This document shows positions 1 through 59,768 of a stretch of DNA of 64,000 nucleotides, in pieces. The stretch is from Metallyticus violacea (Eukaryota > Arthropoda > Insecta > Mantodea > Metallyticidae). The stretch is from positions 62,353,501 through 62,417,500 of the forward strand of contig CM060834.1 in assembly GCA_030762175.1 (NCBI GenBank). The letters are read 5' to 3'. Position numbers and translations under genes: made by a program. How positions within the stretch are numbered: position 1 is the stretch's first letter; every line of letters begins with the position of its first letter. The notes beneath the pieces are model-generated. The model searched no databases. It saw nothing but the letters and a program-made list of their open reading frames with translations, and was not told the origin of the DNA.

Positions 1-30
1 AATAATAGGCATTTATAAAAGAAAGAAATG

Positions 31-325
31 CACACAGAGTTGCTTTATGTTATTTGCTAACCCACTAAGGCACACAGAATTGCTTTATATTAAATAAAAT
101 ATAGTGAACTTTTGTAACTGTGATGTCAAATATTAACATATAAAAAAGTTGAGTGAAAATTGTAATATATACATCACTAAGATTTTAATAAAAAGGAAGA
201 CTAGTTTCTGGAGCCATTGCTTCCATTGTCAGTTGCTGTCGACCAGGAACTGACAATGGGAGCAATGGCTCTAGAAACTAGTCTTCCTTTTTATTGCTTT
301 ATATTATTTGCTAACCCACTAAGAC
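31..325. repeat. Penelope-type terminal palindrome with flanking direct repeats
   Basis: A palindrome of about 50-base arms (186-295, loop near GTCGAC) reads AAGGAAGACTAGTTTC at one side and its complement at the other. Both strands carry a decayed hammerhead-like block (199-232 minus, 250-283 plus). A sequence reading TTATTTGCTAACCCACTAAG occurs at 49-68 and again at 304-323, so the host sequence was duplicated across the insertion. Confidence 0.6.
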
Positions 326-1665
326 CATCCCATCAGTGGTAAAAGCACAAATTGCATACTGCCTCAATGACACATACAAACGTTATATGAAGTCGTTTTT
401 ACTCTATGGAAGTGAGATAATATCCACAATAAATAACCAACTTAAAACTAAATTGGATACAATACAATCTAGGTCATTAAGAATAATAACAGGAGCTGTA
501 AAAACAAACTCTACTGCTGCAATGCAGAGCATACTAACAACCTCCCAATTAAAACAGAACTAGATATTAAAAACAGCAATTCTGGGACAGAAATTAAAAA
601 TTAATCCACAAATTTCAAATTCCTGACAGCATACAACAATTAAAAATATAAAACATGATTTTCAAAAGTTACATACAGAAAGAAAATTTAGACAAAATTT
701 TAAAAATAAGCACTAAACCTGCCATTGCTTTACAATATATAGATATCAGCATGAAATTAAATCTGGATGCAATAGTTTCAAGAAGAACAACCTACCTGAA
801 AGTATTAATATTCACAGCACTTAGTACACTAAACAACTATTATGGGACTGATACATGGTGTACAGTATATACAGATGGATCACTTAAGAAGGGAAAAGCA
901 GGCTTTGGAATATACTGTGAAGAATTCTCTCAATATACACACATGGAACATTATGCTAGCAATTTTGATGGCAAAATAATGACCATTAGAGCAACTTTAG
1001 AAAATTTACTGTGTAGACCTAACATAAATAAAAGGTTTTATCTAAGTGACTCTAAAGCAGTAAGTATAATGAATTACAGTCACCCACCAACATGCACTAT
1101 AAATGAAATAAGAAAACTAAAACATACAACCCAGATCAGAAATACAGGAATAGTTTTACTATGGATCCTAAGCCACACTGGATTAAAGGAGAACTAGATT
1201 GCTGATACTTTAGGAAAAAAAGAAGTCACTATAAAATTAAAATGAGCTTTTGAACTAAAACTTCCTTCTAAATTGAAATTCATAAAAAGATTAATAACTG
1301 AACAAGAACAACAAAATATCCAACAAAACCTTAAAGGAAAACATATGAGGATCTAAAGACTTTCAAAGATCTTTTATTGAAACCAAGAAAAATTGGAATT
1401 GCAGAATTAAGCTTAATTGTTGGGCATGATTGCCTGTCAGAATATTTCTTCAAGATGAAATTAATCAAGAACAGCTATTTCCCAATATGTAAGGAGATGA
1501 ATACTATCCTAAACAAAGAATAAATACTGAAATGTAGCCAACTTGATAGCAACAAACAAATGAAAAATAATTTGGAAGCTCTTTATTGGGAAGTTAGAGA
1601 AAAAAATTATAAATATGAACATCCACCAATGGCCACTAGCAAATAACCAAACAACACAAAATGTA
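313..1665 (+). mobile_element. LINE family A, RT C-terminus plus RNase H, decayed
   Basis: Two open pieces are separated by stops. 336-563 has SFLLYGSEI, typical of the last part of a non-LTR reverse transcriptase. 655-1197 is an RNase H domain: VYTDGSL near residue 68, DSKAV near 131 and WILSHTG near 170, with ADTLGKKE after a stop. Downstream (1390-1600) is the usual LINE C-terminal block with Cys/His spacing (LIVGHDCLSE, NSYFPICKE, LKCSQL), also broken. The family recurs at 2225-3490 and 42340-43030. It is host-intronic and not functional. Confidence 0.7.
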
Positions 1666-1669
1666 CTTG

Positions 1670-2224
1670 TATACATAGACCAATGTTTCCCAAATTGTGG
1701 GCCAGAACCCTTAGGGGATGCAGTGGATATGGAGAAAGTACTTTTATTTAAGAACTAATCCATTTTCACGTTGTTCTTATTAAGAATGTTTAACTAACTG
1801 TTACATTATGATTATTTTGATCAGTTATACAGTGGTGCAACAATGACTATTGTGACTGAATAGATGTTGCATTGTTGAAGCGTACTAGTGAACTTTTAAA
1901 TTAATTTATTAAGCAGTGAAATGAATGGAGGGGTCGCCAATAATTTCATTTTTGAAAAGGGGGTTATGCATGCAAGAAGTTTGGGAATCACTGCCAAAGA
2001 GCATTCTACTACGTGAAATGTAAAAAGATATTTCACATTTCATTAACATGGATAAATAGGCTTAGTATGGAACATGGCAAAGCAAAGTTATGTACCTGTT
2101 ATTCTATGCAAAAATGCTAGATGACTGCATTATAATTTTTGAGAGATCATTCTTTGAACTGAAAGGAAAAGCCTGTATACTTGTTCAAAAGTATTTGCAT
2201 TAAAATTGAAGTGTTAGCAATTGG
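1670..2224. other. SMG8: intron sequence without recognised feature
   Basis: AT-rich SMG8 intron or downstream gene body; no long frame, no repeat partner recognised in this window. Confidence 0.5.
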
Positions 2225-3490
2225 CAAGTAATAAAAGAGGTAGTTGGTTAGTTGCTAGTAGTCATTGACAACTCTGAGATTAATAATTTTTCTGTAGCTT
2301 CCCAATAGATAGATTTTAAATTATTTTTCATTTGTCTGTTGCTATAATGTTGATTGCATTTCAATAGACATTCTTTGTTGTGGATAGTATTCACAACCTT
2401 ATACAATGGGTAGTGGCTGTCCTTGGTTAATTTCGTCCTGAAGAGATGTTCTGACAGACAATCATTCCCAACAATTAAGTTCAATTGGGCAACTTCAATT
2501 TTTTTGGTTTCAATAAAAGATGTTTGAAAGTCTTTAAATCTTCATATGGTTTTCCTTTTAAGTTTTTGATGGATATTTTGTTGTTCTTTTAAAAATTTTA
2601 AACACATTCAACACCCATTTTTACTACTGAGGCAGCACAGGCAGTGGACACTGATGATACACAAGATGAAATGATAAACTGGGAATGGATTATTTTTTTT
2701 TTTAAAGGAAGAAAGCGTTCCAGGCCTAAGTTTAGAGTACCTCCCCAGCATTTGCCATTTATGAGGACTGAGGAAAACCTGGAAAAAAAAAACCTTAGTC
2801 AGGGAGGACAGTCTTCATGGGAATCGAACCCCAGACTTTCCACTCATGAGTTTTAACGACCTCGGCCACCCATGGCAGTTTTGTTCTTCTTGTTTGTTAT
2901 TAATCTTTCATGAGTTTCAATTTAGAAGGAGGTTATAGTTAAAAGCTGGTTTTAATTTTATGGTGGCTCCTTTTTTTTTGTTAAAGTATCAGCAATCTTG
3001 TTCTTCTTTAATTCAATATGGCTTAGGATCCATTTTAAAACAATTTCTTTATTTCTGATCTGGATTGTATGAAATAGTTTTCTTATTTCATTTATAGTAT
3101 ACATTGATGGGTAACTGTAATTATATTTTATTTATATTTATTATTTATTATATTTATTATATAATCACTTAAGATAAAAACTTTTATTTACTTTAGATCT
3201 GTATAATAGATTTTCTAAAGCTGATCTAATGGCCATTATTTTGCCATCAAAATAGTTAGCATCCTGTCCAAAAGGCGTATATTGAGAGAATTCCTCACAG
3301 TATATTCCAAAGCCTGCTTCTCCATTATTAAATGATTCATCTGATCCATCCATAATAAAAGTGCTTATGTATAGAAATATTTCTTTCACATCAGTTGTGT
3401 ATACAACATTAGTTGGAAAGGAAGAATCAGACTTGAAAAAATCAAGTCACAGAATTAGATGAGAGAGGTTTGTGGTTCCATGTTTGGAGG
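2225..3490 (-). mobile_element. LINE family A, second copy, interrupted by a SINE
   Basis: Minus-strand remains of the same LINE: RNase H piece at 3165-3389 (AGFGIYCEEFSQYT, FDGKIMAIR), then IVLKWILSH near 3030, and the C-terminal block LIVGNDCLSEHLFR at 2248-2484. SINE-1 at 2591-2878 splits it. No intact frame remains. Confidence 0.65.
2591..2878 (-). repeat. SINE-1 copy nested in LINE A
   Basis: Complete element in reverse: tail complement (TACTACTGAGGC, GATGAAATGATAAA), poly-T, body (CTGAGGAAAACCTGG) and tRNA-like head (GAATCGAACC as complement of the B box, CGACCTCGGCCACC as A box). Flanked by near-identical TTTTGTT-CTT direct repeats. Confidence 0.8.
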
Positions 3491-3908
3491 ACAGGCAGCT
3501 TAATTGGATGAATGTTGACATATAAGGCTGAAAAAGATTCATATCCTGGCCATGGCACAAATTTTTCAAGTCTGACTCTTCCTTTTCACATAAAAGTATT
3601 TATTTTAAACTCCTACAGTTTTCACCAGTTGTTTTGTTTACCATCCCTTTCAAAACTAATTCATCAAGGAATTACTCTATTATACAAAACTTATACAGCA
3701 ATGCTGCACAAAATAATTAAATATTATAAAAAGGAGTGAACATATATAATTTATATGTTTATAACAGGAAGATTTCATATGGCTATAACCAAAACTTTCA
3801 GAATTATAGCATTTTTATCATGTAATATAATTTCTTTGACATTTCTTCTAAAAAGAATTTGTAGTAAGTTTTCATTCTGGCATCAATTTATAAGGACAGG
3901 AATGATAC
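3491..3908. other. SMG8: SMG8 intron, no recognised feature
   Basis: Contains short AT-rich frames without known similarity. The missing SMG8 C-terminal exon was searched for here and not found. Confidence 0.5.
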
Positions 3909-51967
<48,059 letters not shown>

Positions 51968-52001
51968 TTCTATTGTGATTTCAAATAAGATATGCAGACT
52001 G

Positions 52002-52181
52002 CTGAAAAAAAAAAAAAAAATAATAATAATAATGAAAAATAAGTTACCATTAAAATTGATTTACATTCCATTGGAATCTTTCACAATAATTAATAGTCAA
52101 TCTCAAAGGTTGCGTTAGTATTATACGACGGTACAACAGGCGGTGGCCTTTTAGAACATAATTACTCTAACCTTACCTTAC
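52002..52181 (-). promoter_or_regulatory. SMG8: probable SMG8 5' UTR intron and upstream leader/promoter side
   Basis: Reading the minus strand, a long T-run followed by CAG ends at 52002, 34 bases before the start codon. A GTCAG|GTAAGG donor sits at 52182. This fits a short 180 bp intron in the 5' untranslated region. The transcription start would then lie near 52.2-52.35 kb. No TATA box or CpG island is evident. Prediction from splice signals only. Confidence 0.45.
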
Positions 52182-52400
52182 CTGACCTGACGGTTTGAAA
52201 AACACGGAGTTCTGTATATGTTCCGACGTTTTTCCCCAATTGACTTTACGCTAAATAATAGTGTAAATGTTTTGTGACCACAGCTGGAATCTTGTATGTA
52301 TAACTAAAAACTGTATAATTATTTTACTTACTGTGTTATGGTAAAGCACGTTATGCGATTTATGTGTTAATCACAGATTACTAAGCCAAGAAGATTTGTC

Positions 52401-53160
52401 GTTACAAGCAGGGCTGAAAGCACTAGGAATCGATGGAATCTTCTGCTGCAGCAGGAGCTGCTGGTCAGTCCCGACCGATAGTGTAGAGAGCCGAGAGGCC
52501 GAGAAGTGACTTGCATAGTTATAACTATTATAAATAAGACTTCACAAGCAATGGCATGACAGCTCAGGAGCCACATGCGTTAGTTGTGAAGTAATTGGCT
52601 TTGAATTCTACTATCCCGATGTTTTATTTTTTAATTGCATTTTCCTCTCTCTGCTGGACAAAAGAGATTTGGCACAATTACAATGATTTACTCGGTAACA
52701 TAGTATCAGGACAGAATGGCCTATAAATTGACGTTGACCAATATTTTTTCTGCTGCAATCAAAGAAAATTTACCAGCATTACAGTGATTTATCTGCCCCT
52801 ATCAATTTATATTTACAAAAAGGGGGCGAGCAGCAAACTACTCGGTCCACTGGATTCCAAAATTTACCTGAGGATAGCGTTAGAGCTACTATGTTTATAT
52901 ATATATATATAAATTGGTTGCGAATTGGATAAGAACCCATTTTCCATCGTTACAATATTTCACTCTCCTAACAATGCCCTCATTAAGTGATTTACCCGCC
53001 CCTATCAATTTATATTTACAAAAAGGAGGCGAGCGTAGGCCGACAAGCCCAATATTTTAACCGCGTACCAGTGCGTGGAGTGAACTCCGCTGTTGCTTTG
53101 CACTTGAACTGCAGCAGAGATTCCATACTATAGCTAGTGCTTTCAGCCCTGCTTGTAACG
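52401..53160. mobile_element. 0.76 kb inverted-repeat element (MITE-like, hAT-like ends)
   Basis: Left end CGTTACAAGCAGGGCTGAAA and continuing to GCACTAG; the complement occurs at 53160. Matching continues with gaps through GGAATCT-CTGCAG, about 50 bases. The inner CAGGGCTGAAAGCACT resembles hAT ends, but no 8 bp direct repeat was found outside it. A 48-base direct repeat (GCCCCTATCAATTTATATTT) sits at 52795 and 52999. No coding capacity. Confidence 0.7.
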
Positions 53161-53186
53161 CCAAGTGAAAAGAAGTTTTAAAAAAA

Positions 53187-53303
53187 CCGCCTGTGGCGCC
53201 CTTAGTAGTTAAAACAGGCGTTGAACACTATTAAAAATCCTTTTTTTTTTTTTTTTGAGTAGTGTTTAACGCCCGTTTTTACTACTGAGGCACCACAGGC
53301 GGT
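53187..53303. repeat. two SINE-1 tails facing each other
   Basis: A plus-strand tail (CCGCCTGTGGCGCC...) at 53187-53238 meets a minus-strand tail (TAACGCCCGTTTTTACTACT) at 53241-53303 across a T-run. Confidence 0.85.
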
Positions 53304-53586
53304 CTTAAAAATCCTAAAATACCTAAACTTAAACTAATCTAAACTACACTAATAAAATACCTATTTAAACTAATATAAACTGCAATAATCGTCTAAATTA
53401 AAGGATACATCTGATGGTCTGATATGATTTTCGCGTCACGGTATCACATGTAGGAAAGTTTCTTCGTTTTCAGTTTATCTGTGAAGATAACACTAAGAAA
53501 GAGAAGTACAAGTACAGGTGGAACAAGAGATAAAAAGTGAGGTTACCGTTTAATAATACCCTCAACCAAGTATCTGGGCATCAGGA

Positions 53587-53940
53587 ATGGTGAAACCAAA
53601 TACGCAGATGAAAAACGTTACAGAAAATACTGCTGGTGAATGTGCGAAACTACAAGAGGAAGACTTCGTCGTTCTAGTAAGGGATGAAAATGATGTGTAT
53701 AAGAACATATCAGGAAAATTAGAAGTACAACTCAAGAAAACACTCATTGAATTAAGACACACGAATGTAATCATGTGTAATATTCCACATAGAGATCTAA
53801 TTAAACTATCCTGCTTAAACAAGCAAATAAGTGAAACAAACTGGAAAATTGTGAACATTTGTAAACACTTTAAAAACGTTAATATATATATATATATACA
53901 CACACGTTATAAACAAATTATAAAGAAAATCGCATACTAG
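53587..53940 (+). pseudogene. LINE C ORF1-like remnant
   Basis: 117 codons open. Residues 25-110 contain FVVLVRDENDVYKN and TNVIMCNIPHRDLIKLSCLN then WKIVNICKHF, similar to ORF1 proteins with an esterase-like fold that accompany such LINEs. The last part runs into a TA/CA simple repeat and is not original. Confidence 0.45.
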
Positions 53941-54455
53941 ACATGGCCTAAATTTGTATGGCGCAGGCAAGGACTGTATAAAAAAATAAATAAACACCAT
54001 TATCAGTGCAAAGCCAGTAAAGAAGAGTGAAATCGTACTCTGAACTTCCATTCCACTGAATGACTAGTGCAATCCAGCACATCAGATGCTCAAAATAGGG
54101 TAAGTGAACAAATAACTATGCCATGTATGCAAGTCCCAAAGTTTAAACGTATTTATCACAATTTACAATCATTAGCTAATAAAATAACGAATATAGAGAT
54201 CTTATTATCTGATGAATTAATAAACTTATCAGTACTAAACGGAGTATTGGTTAAAAGAAGAATTTCTAATCAACACTGCAATTGCAAACTATAAATTTGC
54301 TGGGCATTTTTGCAGAAATTAACTTAGACATGGAGGTAGCTGCATATATGTAAGAAATTATATTAGTTATACACCTTTACTCAAACTAGGAAAGGTTTCA
54401 AAAGAAAAACATATAGAGATATGCAATTGAGCTAAAAGAATGTGATACTATAATA

Positions 54456-54887
54456 ATGTGTTTATACAGAGCTCCAGAAGGAGACTTCAACCTTCTTTTA
54501 AGTGGATTAGAGCATGCCATTAACAAGCTAAAAACATTAACTAAAAACCTAAAAATGTGTGGTGACTTTAATGTTGATTTTTCAAAAGACTCCAAACAAA
54601 AATATTACTTAATAAATAATTTTTATAGCTTTGGATTAATACCTATAGTTCACTTTCCATCTCAAATAACTAAATGCAGCTCCACCACAATTGACCAAAT
54701 TTGGACTAATCTAAAGTCAAGCTACAAGATTGAGCCATTCAATATGGGTTTCAGTGACCATAGTGCACAAAATTTAACCTTATCCCTGATAAAAAAAAAA
54801 ACATTTACGTATGTTAGCATTAGTAAGACCACAAGAATGAATCATGAAAATAATTTGCAATTGTTCCTACACCTAATAAAAAATTAA
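54456..54887 (+). pseudogene. LINE C endonuclease remnant
   Basis: 143 codons. CLYRAPEGDF (residues 2-11), MCGDFNVDFSKD (34-45), TTIDQIW (72-78) and GFSDHSAQNL (91-100) are the order of blocks in apurinic-type LINE endonucleases. The N-terminal third is missing or out of frame. Confidence 0.7.
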
Positions 54888-55159
54888 TCATGGCAAGAAG
54901 TCTGCTAGTGTAAAGATCCTGATACAACATTTGACAGTTTCTTAAATATATTTAAGTACTATTTTGAAATAGCTTTCCCAATTAAATGCATAAAAATAAA
55001 TCCCATGAAAAATAAAAATCACTGGTTAACAAAAGGAATAAAAGTATCCTGTGCCAAGAAAAGAATGTTTCACGAAATTTCAAAATCTCAGGCAAACTCG
55101 TCAGAGTTTACAAAATACTTCAAGAAGTATACAATTATCCTATAGTATATATATATGTA

Positions 55160-55177
55160 GTATATAATAGTATATGA

Positions 55178-55216
<39 letters not shown>

Positions 55217-55260
55217 GAAATCATTCAAATTTCATAATAATAATTTGTCATATTTAACAA
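55160..55260. repeat. (ATT)n microsatellite plus short Penelope-type arm
   Basis: About 16 ATT units, then TCATTCAAATTTCA and AATAATTTGTCATATT, matching part of the 28.1 kb arms. It interrupts LINE C. Confidence 0.65.
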
Positions 55261-56931
55261 CTATTTTACTAGCATTGCGAATAATAGGAATCATACAACA
55301 AACAAATCTGGAAAAGAATGTAAGACAGAATGCGATCATCCATGTATCTATAGCCCACAGATTGAAATAAGATACCAATAATTCTGAACAAGCTAAAGCA
55401 AAAATTCTCTGCAGGTATAGATGGCATTCCAGATTATGTAATAAAGAAAAGTGCATATTTTATAGCCAAACCTATCCCTGACATATGTAATAGTTCCTTT
55501 GAGAATTTAATTTTTCCAAAATGACTTAAAATAGCTAAAGTAAAACCATTGTACAAAAAAGGTAACAATGATCGGGCCTCCAACTATAGACCAATTTCAC
55601 TGATATCAGGTTTCTCAAAAATAATTCAACAAGTTTTTTTATAAAATGGTTTTAAAATTCATCCGAAAAAATTAAATATTATCAGATTTACAACATGGTT
55701 TTAGAAAAAAATTAATCTACAAAAACTGTTCTACTTCATTTTGTAGACAATGTTCTAAAAGTATTAGATAGAAAAGGAAACATCACAGGAATATTTTTTG
55801 ATGTCTCCAAAACTTTCGACATTTTAAACCATGAACTTCTTTGTGCTAAACTGGAGAAAATTGGCATTGTCAATTGTCAACTTGACATATTGTCAAGTGG
55901 ATAAAATCATATTTATATAGGAAACAAGTTGGTAGAGGTCACATATATGGATAGAGGGAAAATTAAATATCATCAATAAAAAAAAAAAAGAAAGAAAAGA
56001 AACAAGGGGTAAAACTTGGAATACCACAAAATTCAATATTAGGTCCAGTGCTGTTTTTTACTTTTTTATGAATGATTTGTAAAGAAACCTTTCTACCCAA
56101 ACTATCATTCAATATGCTGATGATACAAGCATTATCTTGGAATGTGTGGGGCGTGAGAGCCTTCAATCACTTACAGACAAAGCTTTGTCTGAAACAGGTG
56201 ATTGGTTTGCATATAACAAACTAAAAGTTAACACAGAAAAGACATTTGCAGTGAGTTTTCACCTCAAGTAAAACAGGGAAACACCAACTAAAATGATCTT
56301 TAATAATAACAGTATTGAAGCTGCAAGTAATATTGAATTCCTTGGAATTACATTGGAAAATTATCTAAGATGGGATAGACACGCTGAAAATTAAATTAAT
56401 GTAACTGGGTATCTGTTCAGGAACTTAGCAAACAATGTAAATCTTGCTATACTTAGAAGTGCTTACTTTGCTTATGTTTGCACCCAACTAAAGTATGGGA
56501 TCTTGAAATTTCCCGAAGACTTAGGTTCGGCTACATTCAATATTCATAAATATATACAAACAGAAACTAAACAAACCACAATTATTTACCAATTTTTAGT
56601 AATCATTTAGAATATTTAACAAATTAACATACTTAACCATTATGTTATTAATAAATCTAGCGTCTAATGAGGCCTCATTACACACAATCCCCACACTTCT
56701 TGTATTTCCCTTGTTAGCACCATTTTATCATCATACCCCAATTTTCTTATCCTTCTTAACTATTCTAATTCTTTTCTCTTATACTTTTTCCAAAAATTTC
56801 CCTATCATTTTATTTCTCTTTGTCCCCATATCAGTCAACATTCTGTGTGTTTACTTTCTTTCTGTAATTTATCCTATTTCACTTCCCATACACCCTCCCT
56901 ACACCTCTTTATCCTTTCACACTCTAATAAA

Positions 56932-57200
56932 CCGCCACGGGTGACCGAGGTCGCTAAGGCGCGGATTCGTGAGCGGGAGATCTGGGGTTCGAATCCCACT
57001 AGGACCTTCCTAATTAAGGGGTTTTCCTCAGTCCTCATAAATGATAAGTGACGGGAAGGTACCCTAAACATAGGAATGGAACGTTTCCTTCCTAAAAAAA
57101 AACGTTCCCAATTTATCATTTCATTTCATGTATCATCACTGTCCACCGTCTGTGGTGCCTCAGTAGTTAAAACGGGCGTTAGACACTAATAAAAAAAACG
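56932..57200 (+). repeat. SINE-1 copy in repeat D
   Basis: Head CCGCCACGGGTGACCGAGGT, B box GGTTCGAATCCC and tail present. Flanked by CACTCTAATAAA (left) and CACTACAATAAA (right), a slightly diverged target-site duplication. Confidence 0.9.
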
Positions 57201-57325
57201 CACTACAATAAATAATGAAATGTTCCTTCAGTTTTTATACATATAACATACCCTTCCTCATTTTCTCCTCTAAGACTCCTTAAAAACAGTGTTCCTGCTC
57301 CATACAGGCCAGTCCTTCTCTCATC

Positions 57326-57580
57326 GGTACTGTTGGTGTAGTGGTAATTATACTTGCCTTCTAAACCAAGATCGCGACCAGGATCGCGTAAAAATCCTAA
57401 GCATAGCTTCCTTCTGAAGGGAAGTAAAGCCGTGGGTCCCGTGACGTACATTTACGGCACGAAAAAGAACCTCAAGCCTGAAATAAAAGGCCCCTGAGTA
57501 AAATTTGTCGGCCTTTTCAAGCTCTGAATAGAATGGAACGCTGACGACCTGAGATGTTAAAGAGCGTCCGTAAATAAAAC
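57326..57580 (+). repeat. SINE-2 copy in repeat D
   Basis: GTTGGTGTAGTGGTAATTAT head, shortened B-box region, CACGAAAAAGAACCTCAAGC body, GTTAAAGAGCGTCCGTAAAT tail. Confidence 0.9.
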
Positions 57581-59344
57581 AAATTAACAACAGTCCCTCA
57601 CTCCTAAATTTACACAACAATCTACATATTTCTCTCTGCCTCCCTCCCTCCCTCCCTCCTTTTTTTTTTGTATTGTTCATGCAATTTTAAAGAGCTCGTA
57701 TCTGTAAAACTAGTCCAAAGTTATGGCCTCTCTATATCTTGAATTCGTTGCCTCACTTTCTTCCTAAACCCTCGTCTACTTTTATCTCCAAAATTCCAAA
57801 GCTCCCCTATCCCAGTTTTTTCATTATTTCAACTTCTCTCATCTAGCTGTTAATTTTTATTTGCTCCCTTTTATATTCATGCACTATTTTTTAACATTGT
57901 GGAGCCCTAAAATTCACAATCCTATACCAATATTTTAAAATTCTCTCCACTGCCAAATCCTTCCCTTTTATCTCAGCTAAAGCTACGGCTTTTGGTGAAA
58001 TAAGTGGATTTTGTGCAGAATGTGGACTAGCGAGGAACATATCAATCGAAATCGAAATATACCTGAACAATTTTCCTGGGTCGTCTATGTACTACAAGAA
58101 GTCCATGTTCTAAAAATGAGCTTCTGTTTTCAACCGGAAGCACCTGAGATCGAAACTGGAAAATGTCGTGTAAATGCAGTGGAAGACTAGGAAATGGACA
58201 TCTCTAACTGCAACCCGGCTTTCCGGAGGCGCGGAGACGACCGACCGTCCCTGTAAGTGTCTTGCAGGGTCGAAAGTAAAACAAAAATGACTGGTTTAGA
58301 TGCAATGATTAAAACGCAAGTTCTTTCGGCACCATGCACAACTAATAGTCGCATTGTTCTTCACATATTCCCACACTTGTTTGTAGATAGAATTTAACAA
58401 GAACAATAAACTCGGATGTCGCACTGTTGTACATAGCATTGCAAACCATGAATACTTAATCATGTCCCGGAACCGCGGGAAAGAAATCTGGTAATGCATA
58501 AATGACCCCATTTTCAAAATACTGTCCCGCTGAAAAATCTCGAAATGAACGTTATCATTCATTAGTTGTCAAAATTTCAGTTAGACGACGAAGATATTTC
58601 CACTGCCAGAAGAAAATCTTATCCAAAGGTTGAAATTTCCCCGTGGTTCAGGGAGGATTTGCAGAATTCCAATAGTATTCCCGGAAGGAATGTCTTGAAG
58701 ACATGTAGTGTCATTATAACTCATCCATGAATCAACAGGTAGAGCACAATTATTTTCGGAGCAGAGAAAAAAGGGCTCATTAAACCATGATCTCAACTCT
58801 TTTTTTCCGATTTTGTTGCTTTCACAATTAAATTTTCCGCCTTAAACATCTGCCCTGAAACTTTAGGCCCGAAACTGCCTGCATTCCCCTGCAGTACAAC
58901 AAATAATTTAGGAAAAATAGATCCATCCATATTAATAGTGGGCATAATAATGGTGAATTGGTCAGTGCACTAATAGATTATGCAACAGTTTGAAAATGTT
59001 TCTCCCCAACAAAAGACAATGTCCTTTTTGCACTCATTTCGCGCTCGAAAGCACTTAGATCAGTTATAAATTAAGGAAGAGGGATAATTTGACAGTCGGT
59101 CTGTAGCTGTTACCAAAAAACTTTCTGCTACTTTGTCTTTTTCTTCTTCTTCCTTTACGAATGCTGTTGAAAAGAATTTTATTATCTTCCTGCTTTTAAT
59201 TGTATAAATCTTTTTGAAACGAGAGACCCAAGAAGATGATTCAATAAAATATACTATTCAAAAAATTATAAATATAATTTCCAAGGCCCAGAGCTTCAAA
59301 TCTTCGTCGATTATGTTTTTCTTTGCTCTTCTTGCTTCTACAAA

Positions 59345-59407
59345 GTTTTTTTTTTTTTTTGAGTAGTGTTTAACGCACGTTTTCACTACTGAGGCACCAC
59401 ATGCGGT
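59345..59407 (-). repeat. 5'-truncated SINE-1 tail with target-site duplication in E1
   Basis: TCTACAAAG flanks both sides (59336 and 59407) of a T-run plus tail complement. The uninterrupted site is seen in E2 near 60725. Confidence 0.9.
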
Positions 59408-59602
59408 TCTACAAAGTGAGCAAATAATTTATCATGCATATATTTTTTATGCTCAATGGGATGATTTACTGACGTCACCAAAAGCAATCTGTTATGAACA
59501 CTAGACAATGAAAAACGCTACTTTCCATCTTCATTTAACAAGTATGATACAGAGTTTCTCTTATATTTGTTGCTAATATTCTCACACTCTTTTTTTCTGT
59601 GG

Positions 59603-59768
59603 ACTCGCCGTGGATCCCGTGTGATACATTTATGGCACGAAAAAGAACCTCAAGCCTGAAAGAAGAGGCCTCTGAACAAAATTTGTGGGCTATTTCACGC
59701 CCTGATTTGAATGGGACGCTGATGACCTGATATGTTAAAGAGCGTCCGTAAACAAACCAAATAAAAAC
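59603..59768 (+). repeat. SINE-2, 3' part, in E1
   Basis: Begins at the GTGGATCCCGTGTGAT body segment and runs through GTTAAAGAGCGTCCGTAAAC; the tRNA head is missing. Confidence 0.85.

Larger units (their letters stand above)
53540..56500 (+). mobile_element. LINE C: possible ORF1, endonuclease, reverse transcriptase; decayed
   Basis: 53587-53940 encodes ELRHTNVIMCNIPHRDLIKL, like the esterase-like ORF1 of some arthropod LINEs (inference). 54456-54887 is an apurinic-type endonuclease end: CGDFNVDF and FSDHSAQNL, two catalytic blocks. 55380-56500 holds RT pieces: NDRASNYRPISLISGFSKII at 55568, FDVSKTFDILNHELLCAKLE at 55797, then IIQYADDTSIILE at 56095 with the catalytic YADD intact, and FLGITLENYLRWDRHAEN. 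Stops and shifts are frequent. Jockey/CR1 group. Confidence 0.8.
56505..57955 (-). mobile_element. repeat D, second copy, with SINE-1 and SINE-2 inserted
   Basis: Aligns by eye with 22615-23430 throughout, e.g. AATATTCATAAATATATACA, CTTGTATTTCCCTT and TCGTCTACTTTTATCTCC. It is interrupted at 56932-57200 and 57326-57580 by the SINEs. Confidence 0.7.

Noticed and set aside
1..3900. A last coding exon of SMG8
   Set aside because: Searched the minus strand for the conserved C-terminal blocks of SMG8 (DMPLY and the PPK-containing end). Only LINE A, SINE-1 and unrecognised AT-rich sequence were seen, so the end is probably off the window.
52380..52576. 69-codon minus-strand frame near the SMG8 start
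   Set aside because: Overlaps the inverted-repeat element end and has no similarity to SMG8 or another protein.
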